Below, in pieces: positions 33,544-42,257 of a stretch of DNA of 64,000 nucleotides; positions within the stretch are counted from its first letter, which is position 1; every line of letters starts with the position of its first letter. This DNA is from Raineyella sp. W15-4 (lineage in GTDB: Bacteria > Actinomycetota > Actinomycetes > Propionibacteriales > Propionibacteriaceae): positions 3,720,001-3,784,000 of the forward strand of contig NZ_CP137079.1 in NCBI RefSeq assembly GCF_033170155.1, read 5' to 3'. A model generated the notes under the pieces. It ran no database searches. It saw only the letters and a program-made list of their open reading frames with translations, and was not told where the DNA came from. The position numbers and the translations under genes were made by a program.

Positions 33544-34695
33544 TCAGGCGACGCGTGACCGGCGATGGGCAGAGGCGGACGCGGACGCGACGATCCGCAG
33601 CGGGTCGGCGTACAGGTGGCGCAGGGCGCAGGAGGTGGCCGCCACGGCTTGCACGCCGGCGCCCATCCAGGCGAAGGAGGGTTCCGGCAGCAGGGTGCTG
33701 GTCGCCCGGAAGGCCGTCACCAGCTCACCGAAGGTGCGGGGGAAGCCGGTGAAGGCCTGGCCGGCGAGGACGATCCGGTCGGGGTGCAACATGTCGCCGA
33801 CGACCGCCGTCGCCCGGCCGAGCACCGTCGCCCGGTCCCGCAGCAGGGCGAGCGCGGCCCTGTCCCCGTCCTGGGCGGCCGCGACCACCGCGTCGATGGA
33901 CGGTCGGGCCACGATCCCGTCGCGGTGGGCCCGCTGGGCCAGGTGCCGGTCCCCCGCCGTCACGCCGAGGCAGCCGACGGCGCCGCAGCCGCAGGGCACC
34001 GCGCTGCCGGTCGGCAGATGGGTCAGTCGCCCGACCTTGCCGTCGTCGGGGAGCCGGCCGTCGGAGGCGACGACGAAGGCCATCGTGTCGCGGGCGTAGA
34101 GATACAGCGTGGAGCCGTCGGGACGGTCCGCGGCGTTCAGCAGGTCGGCGCCGGCGAGCGCGGCGACATGGTCGGCCACGGCCACCGGCAGCCCGGTGGC
34201 GCGGTGCAGCCGGCCGCGGAGGTCCTCTGGGTCCCAGGGGAGGTCGCCCCACGGGCCGACCACGCCGATGGTGAGCACGCGGTGTCGTGGGAACCGGGCG
34301 GCGGCGCGGCGCAGTGCCCGGCCGGCGATCTCGATCGGGTCGACCGGCCGATGGGACGGGTCGACCGGGTGGCGGCCGGTGACCAGGATCCGTCCGTCCG
34401 GCGCGGCGAGGGCGGTGGTGATCACTCGTTGGCCGAGGTGGATGCCGAGCACGGCGTGCTGCCGGCCGTCCGCCTCGACCGGCACGGACGGTCGGCCCAC
34501 TGCGCCGGGCGGGAGCAGGTCGGGACGTTCGCGGATCAGTCCCGCCGCTGCCAGACCGGTGACGGTGCGGGCGACCGTCGCGGTGCTCAGACCGGTGTCG
34601 CGGACGAGATCCTGCCGCAGCGCCGGGCCGAGTCTCCGGATCGACAGGAGCACGGCCGAGGCGGAGGCCACGGAGGTCTGGGCCGAGCTTGCCAT
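33544..34695 (-). CDS. ROK-family transcriptional regulator (NagC/XylR type)
   Basis: A 383-aa protein. The N-terminal winged HTH is ALRQDLVRDTGLSTATVARTVTGLAAAGLIRE. The ROK sugar-kinase-like domain follows, with the zinc motif CGCGAVGCLG near residue 232 and LGRATAVVGDMLHPDRIVLAGQAF. The ATP-binding DxGxT loop is replaced by GIHLGQRV, so it is a sensor rather than a kinase. No sugar gene is adjacent, so the target is unknown; the palindrome just upstream suggests self-control. Confidence 0.85.
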   Translation of the reverse strand: MASSAQTSVASASAVLLSIRRLGPALRQDLVRDTGLSTATVARTVTGLAAAGLIRERPDLLPPGAVGRPSVPVEADGRQHAVLGIHLGQRVITTALAAPDGRILVTGRHPVDPSHRPVDPIEIAGRALRRAAARFPRHRVLTIGVVGPWGDLPWDPEDLRGRLHRATGLPVAVADHVAALAGADLLNAADRPDGSTLYLYARDTMAFVVASDGRLPDDGKVGRLTHLPTGSAVPCGCGAVGCLGVTAGDRHLAQRAHRDGIVARPSIDAVVAAAQDGDRAALALLRDRATVLGRATAVVGDMLHPDRIVLAGQAFTGFPRTFGELVTAFRATSTLLPEPSFAWMGAGVQAVAATSCALRHLYADPLRIVASASASAHRRSRVA

Positions 34696-34705
34696 AATCT
34701 CTCCT

Positions 34706-34719
34706 TTTACAACTGTAAA
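34706..34719. promoter_or_regulatory. Operator palindrome upstream of the ROK regulator
   Basis: TTTAC-AACT-GTAAA is a perfect inverted repeat in an A+T-rich patch ten bases upstream of the ROK start. It fits an autoregulatory operator for a NagC-type protein. Confidence 0.55.
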
Positions 34720-34812
34720 GCTTACCTAATACCTAGGAATCTAGCAGTCTCCGGGACCCCTGTGACCCGCCGTCCCGTTCCGGCCGGTTCTCCCGCGCTC
34801 CGGCCCTGCCGC

Positions 34813-35388
34813 TCAGCAGCCCGCAGCCTCTGGCACCCGCGCGAGCCGGTGCACGGTGCGATCCCCGGCCCAGGCCGGCGGCGATCCCGGATCGGGGAGG
34901 AAGCCCAGCGCCCGGGCGGTCCGCAGCGCCGCCTCGTGGCGAGGGTGGATGACGGCCACCAGGCGTTCGGCGAGGCCGGCCCGGCGCGCCCAGTCGACCC
35001 AGACCCGACCCGCCTCGGTGGCGTAGCCGCGGCGTTGCCGGTCCGGGGCGATGACGACATCCAGCTCGATGTCGTCCCATGGTTCGTGGACCTGCAGCCC
35101 GACCCGGCCGATGAAGTCGCCGGTGGCCCGCTCGATCACCGCACTGTGCCCGAAGCCGTACGTCCCCCAGTGCCGTTCGATGGCAGCCAGCTGGGCACGA
35201 GTCCCGTCCAACGACGGGGCTCCCGCACCAGCCGCCAGCGCTTCGGCACGAAGGAAGCGCCGCACCGACGGCACCGCATAGACTTCGGCATAAAGTTCAG
35301 CCAGATGGTCGAGGTCGGCGTGTACCATACGACGTAGTTCGAGCCGAGGGGTGGAGAACGCGATCGGGGATGTGTGGACGGCCTCCAT
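34813..35388 (-). CDS. GNAT acetyltransferase (RimJ/RimL type)
   Basis: A 191-aa protein. STPRLELRRMVHADLDHLAELYAEVYAVPSVRRFLR is the family start, VIERATGDFIGRVGLQVHEPWDDIELDVVI the central strands, and RQRRGYATEAGRVWVDWARRAG the acetyl-CoA loop. RimJ/L-like GNATs acetylate protein N-termini or small amines. The ATG at 35388 has only a weak ribosome site; an upstream start at 35451 is possible. Confidence 0.78.
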   Translation of the reverse strand: MEAVHTSPIAFSTPRLELRRMVHADLDHLAELYAEVYAVPSVRRFLRAEALAAGAGAPSLDGTRAQLAAIERHWGTYGFGHSAVIERATGDFIGRVGLQVHEPWDDIELDVVIAPDRQRRGYATEAGRVWVDWARRAGLAERLVAVIHPRHEAALRTARALGFLPDPGSPPAWAGDRTVHRLARVPEAAGC

Positions 35389-35642
35389 GGACCCGACGCT
35401 ACCAGTCGCGCCGGGCCAGAATTGTGTGCCCTGCCGACAGGAACTCCGCACGACCGACGGGGTGTCGGGAGTCCCGGCCTCCGCCCCGGCGGGCTGCGGC
35501 AGAGCCGGTGCCGACTAGACTCACCGTGGTGGCGCTCCCGCCACCGTGCCCACCGGCCGAGGCGCCCCAGCGGACCACCACGTACGTCCGGGCGACGGGC
35601 CCGCGGGCCTGACCAAACCGATGCAGGGGGACAGCACAGACG

Positions 35643-36809
35643 ATGAAGATCGCGATCTGCGGACTCGGGTACGTCGGGATGGCGAACGCCGTCCTGCTGG
35701 CCCAGCACCACACGGTGGTGGCCCTCGACATCAACCCGGAACGCGTCGACCAGGTCAACGCCCGCCGCAGCCCGATCGTCGACGCCGAGCTGGAGGACTA
35801 CCTCGCCCACCGTGAGCTCGACCTGTGCGCCACCACCGACCCGGCCGCGGCGTACGCAGGTGCCGACTTCGCGGTGATCGCCGCACCGACGAACTACGAC
35901 GAGCAGACGAACTTCTTCGACACCTCGATCGTCGAGTCGGTGATCGCCCAGATCGCCGAGATCTCGCCGGACACGGTGATCGTGATCAAGTCCACGATCC
36001 CGGTCGGTTTCACCGAGCGGGTGCGCACCGAGTTCCCGGACCAGACGATCCTCTTCTCCCCCGAGTTCCTCCGCGAGGGCCGGGCCCTCTACGACAACCT
36101 GCATCCGTCCCGGATCATCGTGGCGGATCCTTCCCCCGAGGGCGATCGCTTCGCCGGGCTGCTGGTGGAGGGCTCGCTGGACGAGGACACCCCGGTGCTG
36201 CTGGTCGGGGCGACCGAGGCGGAGGCGATCAAGCTCTTCGCCAACACCTATCTCGCCATGCGAGTGGCGTACTTCAACGAGGTCGACACCTTCGCCTCCC
36301 GGTTCGGCCTGTCGACCCGGCAGATCATCGAGGGCGTCGGTCTCGACCCGCGGATCGGGACGCACTACAACAACCCCTCCTTCGGCTACGGCGGCTACTG
36401 CCTGCCCAAGGACACCAAGCAGCTGCTGGCGAACTACGACCAGGTGCCGCAGACGCTGATCCAGGCGATCGTCGACTCGAACTCCACCCGCAAAGACTTC
36501 ATCGCCGCCGACATCATCGCCCGGGAACCGCGGACGGTCGGCATCTACCGGCTGGCGATGAAGGCCGGCTCGGACAACTTCCGCCAGTCCTCCATCCAGG
36601 GGATCATGAAGCGGATCAAGGCCAAGGGCATCACGGTGCTGCTCTACGAGCCGCTGTACGACGAGGACACATTCTTCCACAGCGAGGTCGTCAGCGACCT
36701 GGAGGACTTCAAGCGCCGGTCGGACGTGATCGTCGCCAACCGGCGGTCCAAGAAGCTCGCCGACGTGGCCGACAAGGTCTACACCCGGGATCTCTTCGGG
36801 AGTGACTGA
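35643..36809 (+). CDS. ugd: UDP-glucose 6-dehydrogenase
   Basis: A 388-aa nucleotide-sugar dehydrogenase. [23 protein letters not shown] is the NAD loop. KSTIPVGFT and [24 protein letters not shown] are family motifs, and the catalytic Cys is C253 in [14 protein letters not shown]. It oxidises UDP-glucose to UDP-glucuronate, a precursor of acidic surface polymers. It is the first polysaccharide gene in this direction and is separated from the rest of the cluster by toxin-antitoxin and IS debris. Confidence 0.93.
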   Translation: MKIAICGLGYVGMANAVLLAQHHTVVALDINPERVDQVNARRSPIVDAELEDYLAHRELDLCATTDPAAAYAGADFAVIAAPTNYDEQTNFFDTSIVESVIAQIAEISPDTVIVIKSTIPVGFTERVRTEFPDQTILFSPEFLREGRALYDNLHPSRIIVADPSPEGDRFAGLLVEGSLDEDTPVLLVGATEAEAIKLFANTYLAMRVAYFNEVDTFASRFGLSTRQIIEGVGLDPRIGTHYNNPSFGYGGYCLPKDTKQLLANYDQVPQTLIQAIVDSNSTRKDFIAADIIAREPRTVGIYRLAMKAGSDNFRQSSIQGIMKRIKAKGITVLLYEPLYDEDTFFHSEVVSDLEDFKRRSDVIVANRRSKKLADVADKVYTRDLFGSD

Positions 36810-37113
36810 CGTCTCCACCGTCGGGCCGGCCCGGGGCAGGCGAGCAGCTCCTTCGCCAGGCATTCAGCTCGCCGGCGAACTGGCCACATCCGGTGCTGAT
36901 GAAGACCACCGGTCCTTCTCCAGCGTCGTCAGCGACGCGCTGGCCTCTTGGCTGCGTGGCCGGCTGATCGATGCTTGGCTGGCTGAGTACCAGGCCGAGC
37001 ACGGTGAGTTCTCCGAGGACGAACTGCGCGCGCTGGCCGCGGAGGCGGGCGTTCCGTATGTTCCGCCGGCGACGGTCCGCGCCGAACCTCGTGACCCAGA
37101 CGCCGCCGCATGA
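36802..37113 (+). pseudogene. VapB-like antitoxin, N-terminus decayed
   Basis: The C-terminal two thirds (RSFSSVVSDALASWLRGRLIDAWLAEYQAEHGEFSEDELRALAAEAGVPYVPP) match the toxin-binding part of ribbon-helix-helix antitoxins that precede PIN toxins. The first ~35 residues do not look like an RHH DNA-binding strand and the GTG start lies inside ugd. It overlaps the next ORF by four bases (ATGA). Confidence 0.5.
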
Positions 37114-37319
37114 GATTCGTCCTGGATGCCGGGGCCCTCATCGCTATCGAACGGGCTGATCGCCGTACCGCAGGACTCCTCGCCATGGGGCGTCGCATCG
37201 CGGCCGAACTGGTGGCCGTGCTTTCACAATCCGGCGACCAGATCCTCACCAGTGATCCCGACGATCTGACCACCCTGGTGGAGGCTCGCGGTATCCCGGC
37301 GGTCGTCGTACGCGTCTGA
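37110..37319 (+). pseudogene. PIN-domain toxin with internal deletion
   Basis: 69 codons begin MRFVLDAGALIAIERADRRT, the N-terminus with the first Asp of a VapC-type PIN domain. They end ILTSDPDDLTTLVEARGIPAVVV, the C-terminal strand with the last acidic residues. Normal members are near 130 aa, so roughly 60 central residues, with two catalytic acids, are missing. It is probably inactive. Confidence 0.65.
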
Positions 37320-37429
37320 CCGCGGGCATTCGAAGCAAACAGGTCAGGTGCGTACTTCGCTGTAGCCGACGGAAATGCGGCCGTCGAGCACCGACAGAAG
37401 TTCAGGTCGACCGGCTGCGGTGAATGCCG

Positions 37430-37482
37430 GACGACTTCCGCCAGTCATCGATCCGCGGGCGTCATGAGGCGGATCAGGGCCA
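37430..37482 (+). pseudogene. Fragment of a ugd gene
   Basis: This stretch aligns with ugd 36578-36629 (the [16 protein letters not shown] region) with a one-base insertion and a handful of substitutions. No other part of ugd is recognisable in 37320-37578. It marks a decayed second ugd copy or a recombination scar next to the polysaccharide genes. Confidence 0.6.
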
Positions 37483-37578
37483 CCCGGTCCGGCACCGCGA
37501 GAAACTCGCCCCGATGGCCTGTCCCCCGCCCCGTGGTAGCTTCGGCCCGACGTGCTCAAGCCCCTCTGGAGGCGCCCT

Positions 37579-38751
37579 ATGAACCGTGACATCACCGGCG
37601 CAGCAACGATCAACGGTCAGAAACCGCCCTCGGAGAACGGGGTGGGACAACCCTCAGACAGCAGAGCTGACCCACGCTCTGTCGCAGCGTGGGTGTTGAG
37701 CCGAGTGCCGCGGCGAGAGACCTGGAGCAGTCTCAGCCGCCTGGACAGGGCCGGCCTCCTGCTTCTGGCAGCGTTCATGGTGTGGGCTGTCACGACGACC
37801 CTGCTCAACCATCGCCCGGTGCAGCCGCTGTCTCCCTATCTCGTCTCGCCGGTGATCGCCGTGCTGGGCGTCGTGGTGGGGCGACGACTGGTGCGGGCCG
37901 ATCCTGGACCTGTCGCAGTCGGTCTGGTCGGGATCGTGGCGTACGTGACGTTGGACGTGGTGGTGCGGGGCGGGCCAGCGGGTGGCCCGCTGGGGTACGC
38001 CAACTCCAACGCCGCCTTGATCGTCCAGTTGATGGCTCTCACGGGGCTGATGGCCGTGAACGCGCGAGGTGGGCGGCGCCGCCTGCTGCTCGCCGGCACA
38101 CTCCTGGCAGCCGTGGCGCTGGTGGCGACGGACTGCCGGGCCGCGATGATCATCTCCATTCCTTTACTGGCTGCCATCTGGGTGGCGGTGGCGCGGGGAG
38201 TGCGTCGACGGTGGTGGCCGGTGACGCTCGGGGCGGTGGCCGTCGTCGGATCCGCTGCAGCCGTCATCCTCGGCGCCGGCAGCAGGTCGTGGCTTCCGAT
38301 AGCGACCTACGGTCTGAGTCCAGCCCGGCACGTGCTCTGGCGGGACGCACTCACGCTCTGGTCGCACAATCCTGTGATCGGGTCGGGTCTCGGCTCGTTC
38401 CGTCGATTCAGCGCGCTTGCCAAGAATCCAGACCTCACCATGGCGCACTGCTCGATCCTGCAGATCGGCGCCGAAACCGGACTGATTGGCGTCGGGCTCT
38501 TCACCGCCATCCTGGCTGTGGGTTTCGCGCTGGTCACCCAAAGCTCTTCTACTGTCACACTGCTTGCGACCGCAGCATGGACGGCCGCTGCCGTTCATTC
38601 CTTTGTCGATCACACGCTGGAGTTCCCAGCCGTCGTCTTGGCGGCTGGAGCAGTGACCGGTTGGGCATCGGGGCACAATTCGATCGATTCCGCCGACCCG
38701 TCAGCCGGCCTACGGGAGCATCGCGGCTACCGCGCCCGGCCTGTGCCGTGA
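37579..38751 (+). CDS. O-antigen ligase/polymerase-like membrane protein
   Basis: A 390-aa protein with about ten hydrophobic helices after a polar N-terminal ~60 residues. A large extracytoplasmic loop contains LSPARHVLWRDALTLWSHNPVIGSGLGSFRRF and AHCSILQIGAETGLIGVGLF, the hallmark of the Wzy/WaaL (O-antigen ligase) domain. It would polymerise or attach surface glycans outside the membrane. The ATG at 37579 has GGAGG upstream; GTG 37552 is an alternative. It is the only plus-strand polysaccharide gene besides ugd. Confidence 0.75.
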   Translation: MNRDITGAATINGQKPPSENGVGQPSDSRADPRSVAAWVLSRVPRRETWSSLSRLDRAGLLLLAAFMVWAVTTTLLNHRPVQPLSPYLVSPVIAVLGVVVGRRLVRADPGPVAVGLVGIVAYVTLDVVVRGGPAGGPLGYANSNAALIVQLMALTGLMAVNARGGRRRLLLAGTLLAAVALVATDCRAAMIISIPLLAAIWVAVARGVRRRWWPVTLGAVAVVGSAAAVILGAGSRSWLPIATYGLSPARHVLWRDALTLWSHNPVIGSGLGSFRRFSALAKNPDLTMAHCSILQIGAETGLIGVGLFTAILAVGFALVTQSSSTVTLLATAAWTAAAVHSFVDHTLEFPAVVLAAGAVTGWASGHNSIDSADPSAGLREHRGYRARPVP

Positions 38752-39096
38752 ACGGCGCTGGACACAGCGAACGTAGCGCCCACATGTCTCCTGTCGAGGC
38801 CAGTCAACCGATCTCATACGATTCCGTACGCGCGAGCTGCCGGGGACCGACTGCGTCTGATATCAGGGACCCCGAGGGCCGGCGCCAAGAGACGCCACTC
38901 CACGGGGCTTGGCTACTTCAGCTCCCGGACTGCCCCGGATACCGAAGGCCCGCAATCACCGCACATCAGAATGGCGCACGGGGGCGTAGCGTGATGGCGA
39001 CGCCACCGGACCGCTATCGTGAGCTCTGGGGGAAAACACACGTGGCCCCGCGAGCAACGCCGATGGGGGGATGGGCATGCATGTGCTCGACATCTC
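38752..39096. other. Intergenic region without recognised features
   Basis: No supported gene, repeat or clear promoter is visible between the ligase-like gene and the orphan ORF, apart from possible start codons for the latter (GTG 39019). Confidence 0.4.
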
Positions 39097-40440
39097 ATGA
39101 GCCCGCAGAACCGCCAAGAGGCCCTGATCATCACCGCGCTTGAGCTGTTCGCTGGTCAATGCTGCGAATCCGGCCACGCGATGTGCGATCACACCGGGGC
39201 TTGCCTGGATGCACTGGATGCGCAAGCGCAAAAGAACGCCGCGGCAGCGTGTGCTGCCCGATTCGATGCCAGTGGGAGCGTACTGTCCAAGCGGACGGAG
39301 GAGCCCAGTTCGACGTGGAGCACGTCCGAGCTCCTCCGGACGGTTCTCGATCGCGTCCTGACTCCGCCGAACATTGACTGGTTGTGGCGGTCGATCACCA
39401 TCACGAGCGCGCTGGCGCGCCTCGGCGAACGGGGTTTGTCACCGGACGCGGTCCTCCGGACTGGGTTTGGGCGAGATCTGAGGCGCAGGATACTTCGCGA
39501 CGCCACTGCCTTCTGGCTTGCGGAGCGAGATGGCTCTCTGACCAGAGATGACGTGCCGGCATTCCTCCGCGGCTGGGTTGACCTGCTGGACGCGGAACCG
39601 GCACTCGACGGCAATGACCTCACAACGACCTGGACGGGGCAGGCGGTGCTGCCCCTGTCCTTGGCGGACTCGGCCCGGCAGTGGCTCCGATCAGCTGCGG
39701 TCGGGCACCTCGTCAGTTGGAAGATCAGTGACTTCTTGGCGGTACGCCCAGGGCCGGACGAACTGGTGTTTCCGGGTGGCAAAGACGCGACTCGTTGGGT
39801 CTGCGACCGTCTTGCGCGCACCTACCTGAGCGAATGGTCCCCTGCCAGCCTTCAGTGGGAGCTTGCGTATATTCGGATGCCCGGCAAGACCTGCGCACGG
39901 GCGGGAGTAGATCCTGCCATCCTCGAGGAGCGCGTCTGTGTCGAGGACATGGTGGTCGAGGAGCTCTGCCACCAGGTTCACACGCCCGAGGCTCATACAG
40001 AGGTCGACGGGGACACGATGGCCGAGGACCTCGTGCCCTCGTTGGCACTAATGCTGCGAGCCGGGCAGCTCGATGCGGCCCGTACCTTGGCACGTCGCGC
40101 CTACGAGGGATGTCCGAGCAGTCCTCAGTTCGAGCTTGCGTACGCGTTCTGTTCCATTCCGACAGACCGCGCAGAGTCCAGACGCGTCCTGAAACTCCTT
40201 GACGCCTCGGCTGAGCCCGCACGCACACTCATCTTCGCGAACATGGCTGTGTGTGAGCTGTTCGACGGACACACCCAGTCGGCTCAGGAGTGGGCCGCGA
40301 AGATCTCCTCGCCGCTGGTGTCCGACGCCGTGTGGCTCTGGGATCCTGTCCAGGCTCTCCGAGGCGGACCCGAGGTGAATCTCGAGCCGATCGGTCTTTG
40401 GCTGGAACGGCTGCATGCAGCAGCCGATCAGTCGACGTAG
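39097..40440 (+). CDS. Hypothetical protein (orphan)
   Basis: A 447-aa soluble protein with no family that I recognise. It is rich in charged and Leu/Ala helices. The N-terminus has several cysteines (GQCCESGHAMCDHTGACLD), which could bind a metal. The C-terminal third (MLRAGQLDAARTLARRAYEGCPSSPQFELAYAFCSIPTDRAESRRVL) looks like degenerate TPR-type helix pairs. No signal peptide or membrane helix is seen. The start is uncertain: ATG 39097 and GTG 39019 both lack strong ribosome sites. Codon use is slightly less GC-biased than neighbours. Its 3' end overlaps the TacT-like gene on the other strand by 13 bases. Confidence 0.6.
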   Translation: MSPQNRQEALIITALELFAGQCCESGHAMCDHTGACLDALDAQAQKNAAAACAARFDASGSVLSKRTEEPSSTWSTSELLRTVLDRVLTPPNIDWLWRSITITSALARLGERGLSPDAVLRTGFGRDLRRRILRDATAFWLAERDGSLTRDDVPAFLRGWVDLLDAEPALDGNDLTTTWTGQAVLPLSLADSARQWLRSAAVGHLVSWKISDFLAVRPGPDELVFPGGKDATRWVCDRLARTYLSEWSPASLQWELAYIRMPGKTCARAGVDPAILEERVCVEDMVVEELCHQVHTPEAHTEVDGDTMAEDLVPSLALMLRAGQLDAARTLARRAYEGCPSSPQFELAYAFCSIPTDRAESRRVLKLLDASAEPARTLIFANMAVCELFDGHTQSAQEWAAKISSPLVSDAVWLWDPVQALRGGPEVNLEPIGLWLERLHAAADQST

Positions 40441-40931
40441 CGCCTCAGAGCCTTGACGGGCACCATCAGGTGGAGGTCCTCGACGGGTGACTGGAGAAAG
40501 TCGCCGTTGCGCAGATAGAACTGCTTGGCGGCCTCATCCCGACAATGGATAAGAACGGCTGCCGCACCGATGCTGTCGCTGAGGACGACGGCACGCAGGA
40601 GGGCGTCCCTCAGCAGTTCCCAGCCCAGCCCTTCTCCTTGGCAGGAGCGGTCCACCGCCAGTCGTGCCAGGAGAATGCAGGGAATCTGCGAGGGACGTCC
40701 CCGCTGCAACTCGCCGGGAGCGTCGAGCTTGGCGACGGCCGCCATCGCCACCGCATAGTAACCCACCACGCGTCCGCCGGCGGTGATGACGTACGTGACG
40801 GCATTGTTCGCCTGTTGATTCTGCCATGCATACTTCGTCAGCCACTCATCGAGCTCGTCGGCACCGCTGGCGAAGGCGGCCCGGACGTCGGATCGTTCGA
40901 GCTTCCTCGGCGCAGTGAAGTCAACTACCAT
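40428..40931 (-). CDS. GNAT toxin, TacT-like
   Basis: A 167-aa acetyltransferase. LDEWLTKYAWQNQQANNAVTYVITAGGRVVGYYAVAMAAV and PCILLARLAVDRSCQGEGLGWELLRDALLRAV (acetyl-CoA loop Q-G-x-G-L-G) match TacT/AtaT toxins, which acetylate aminoacyl-tRNA and block translation. The Tyr in KQFYLRNGDF is the likely catalytic residue. It follows a DUF1778 antitoxin gene with nine bases between them. Confidence 0.85.
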   Translation of the reverse strand: MVVDFTAPRKLERSDVRAAFASGADELDEWLTKYAWQNQQANNAVTYVITAGGRVVGYYAVAMAAVAKLDAPGELQRGRPSQIPCILLARLAVDRSCQGEGLGWELLRDALLRAVVLSDSIGAAAVLIHCRDEAAKQFYLRNGDFLQSPVEDLHLMVPVKALRRYVD

Positions 40932-40940
40932 CGCCTGGGT

Positions 40941-41237
40941 TCAGCCGGCGTCATCTGCGAACCGCGACCGGCGGGCAAACAGACGGTCGAACTTGCTGGT
41001 GGAAGGCAACGGTGCATCGAGGAGTCGCAGGAACTCGGCGAACTGGTCGTCCGTCGCCGTGAACCACCGCCGGTCGGCCAGCACGCGCTCGGCCTGGTCC
41101 ACCGCGCTCCCCAGGATGAAGTCCGTCAGCGAGTGGTCAGTAGCTTCAGCAGCCCGCCGCAGCAGGGCTTCCTGACGCTCGGTGGCACGCAGATTGATAC
41201 GTTGGCTCTTGGCGTTGCTCGCCGTGATCTCGGACAT
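40941..41237 (-). CDS. DUF1778 antitoxin, TacA-like
   Basis: A 98-aa protein. SQRINLRATERQEALLRRAAEATDHSLTDFILGSAVDQAERVLAD is the ribbon-helix-helix DUF1778 domain that binds DNA as a dimer. The C-terminal WFTATDDQFAEFLRLLDAPLP segment wraps the GNAT toxin. I choose ATG 41237 because GGAAGGGA lies at proper distance; ATG 41243 is too close to it. It represses its own operon through the palindrome directly upstream. Confidence 0.85.
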   Translation of the reverse strand: MSEITASNAKSQRINLRATERQEALLRRAAEATDHSLTDFILGSAVDQAERVLADRRWFTATDDQFAEFLRLLDAPLPSTSKFDRLFARRSRFADDAG

Positions 41238-41247
41238 AACCATTCCC

Positions 41248-41276
41248 TTCCGTGTACGTACACCGTACATACGGAA
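41248..41276. promoter_or_regulatory. Operator of the TacA-TacT pair
   Basis: TTCCGTGTACGTAC and GTACATACGGAA form an imperfect inverted repeat immediately upstream of the antitoxin ribosome site. GTAC words recur at regular steps, as expected for ribbon-helix-helix dimers. Confidence 0.55.
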
Positions 41277-41281
41277 CCTCG

Positions 41282-41487
41282 GGTTCGTCAAACCTGCCTT
41301 GTGCCACCGGTGGGGTTGACTCCGTCTGGTGGACATCGGGTGATGCGGCTTCCAGGGCCGCGGTGGTGTGCTGCTGTTCGAAGGTTACCGGTGACTGCAT
41401 GCCCAGGGCGGAGTGTCGCCGGGTCCGGTTGTAGGCGTTCTCGATCCAGCCGGTCACGCCGTGGATGGCCTCGGCCCTCGTGGTAAA
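41282..41487 (-). pseudogene. C-terminal remnant of an IS3-family transposase
   Basis: The minus strand encodes TRAEAIHGVTGWIENAYNRTRRHSALGMQSPVTFEQQ, the end of an IS3-type integrase domain (YNRxRRHSALG). Nothing of the DDE core is left. It is cut at its 5' side where the IS1634-type element begins, and it lacks an identifiable stop in its original position. Confidence 0.75.
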
Positions 41488-41966
41488 CGTGTCGGGAAGT
41501 GTGCACTAAGAAGTCCTGTCGGTAGCCTGTCGGGGTGGGGTCGTTCGTGCGGAAGGTGAAGACCACGTCCGGGGCGACCGCGGTGCAGATCGTGCACAAG
41601 CGCGGCACGCAGCGCCTCGGGATCGATCACATCGGCTCTGCCCACGACGCAGCTGAGCTCGAGTTGCTCCTGCAGGTCGCCCGTGAGCGGCTGGCCGCCG
41701 GCCACGACGAGCTGGACCTGGGCTGGGATGCCGCTGGTCGCCCGCCGGGCCAGGCCGTGGTCGAATCGACTGCTTCGACCGTGTTGTGGGACGCCCTCGT
41801 CGGGGTCTATGACGGACTCGGGTTCGACATGCTGGGCGATGAGTGCTTCCGCCAGTTGGTCCTGGCCCGGGTCGTGGAACCGACCTCGAAACTCGACTTG
41901 AACCGTTCCCGTTTTGGTGGACAAGGGAGTTTATCTGCGGGTTCCTGACTTGAAGGGAACCAGATT

Positions 41967-42257
41967 ATGGGATCGACCCGGCGGCGCTTCACTGATGAGT
42001 ATAAGGCGAACGCGGTAGCATTGGTCATCAATGATGGCAGAACGAACGCTGATGTTGCTCGCAGTATCGGCGTCCACGAGATGACCCTGGGGAAATGGGT
42101 GAAGAAGGCACGAGACGAGGGCAAGGTCCCCGACCGCGAGCTCACCACCGACGAGCGAGCCGAACTCGAGCGTCTCCGCGAGGAGAACAAGCGGCTGCGT
42201 ATGGAGGCGGAGTTCGCAAAAAAAGTAGCGGCCTGGTTCGCGAAAGACCAGCGGTGA
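41967..42257 (+). CDS. IS3-family OrfA
   Basis: A 96-aa helix-turn-helix protein: RRRFTDEYKANAVALVINDGRTNADVARSIGVHEMTLGKWVKKARDE, then a leucine-zipper-like LERLREENKRLRMEAEFAKKVAAWF. It binds the IS ends and forms part of the OrfAB transposase. An A7 run at 42218-42224 near its end permits a -1 ribosomal frameshift into orfB. Confidence 0.92.
   Translation: MGSTRRRFTDEYKANAVALVINDGRTNADVARSIGVHEMTLGKWVKKARDEGKVPDRELTTDERAELERLREENKRLRMEAEFAKKVAAWFAKDQR
42218..42224 (+). other. Programmed -1 frameshift site
   Basis: Seven consecutive A residues followed by G, located about 30 bases before the orfA stop and inside the overlap with the orfB frame. This is the standard slippery heptamer type for IS3 elements. 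Confidence 0.7.
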
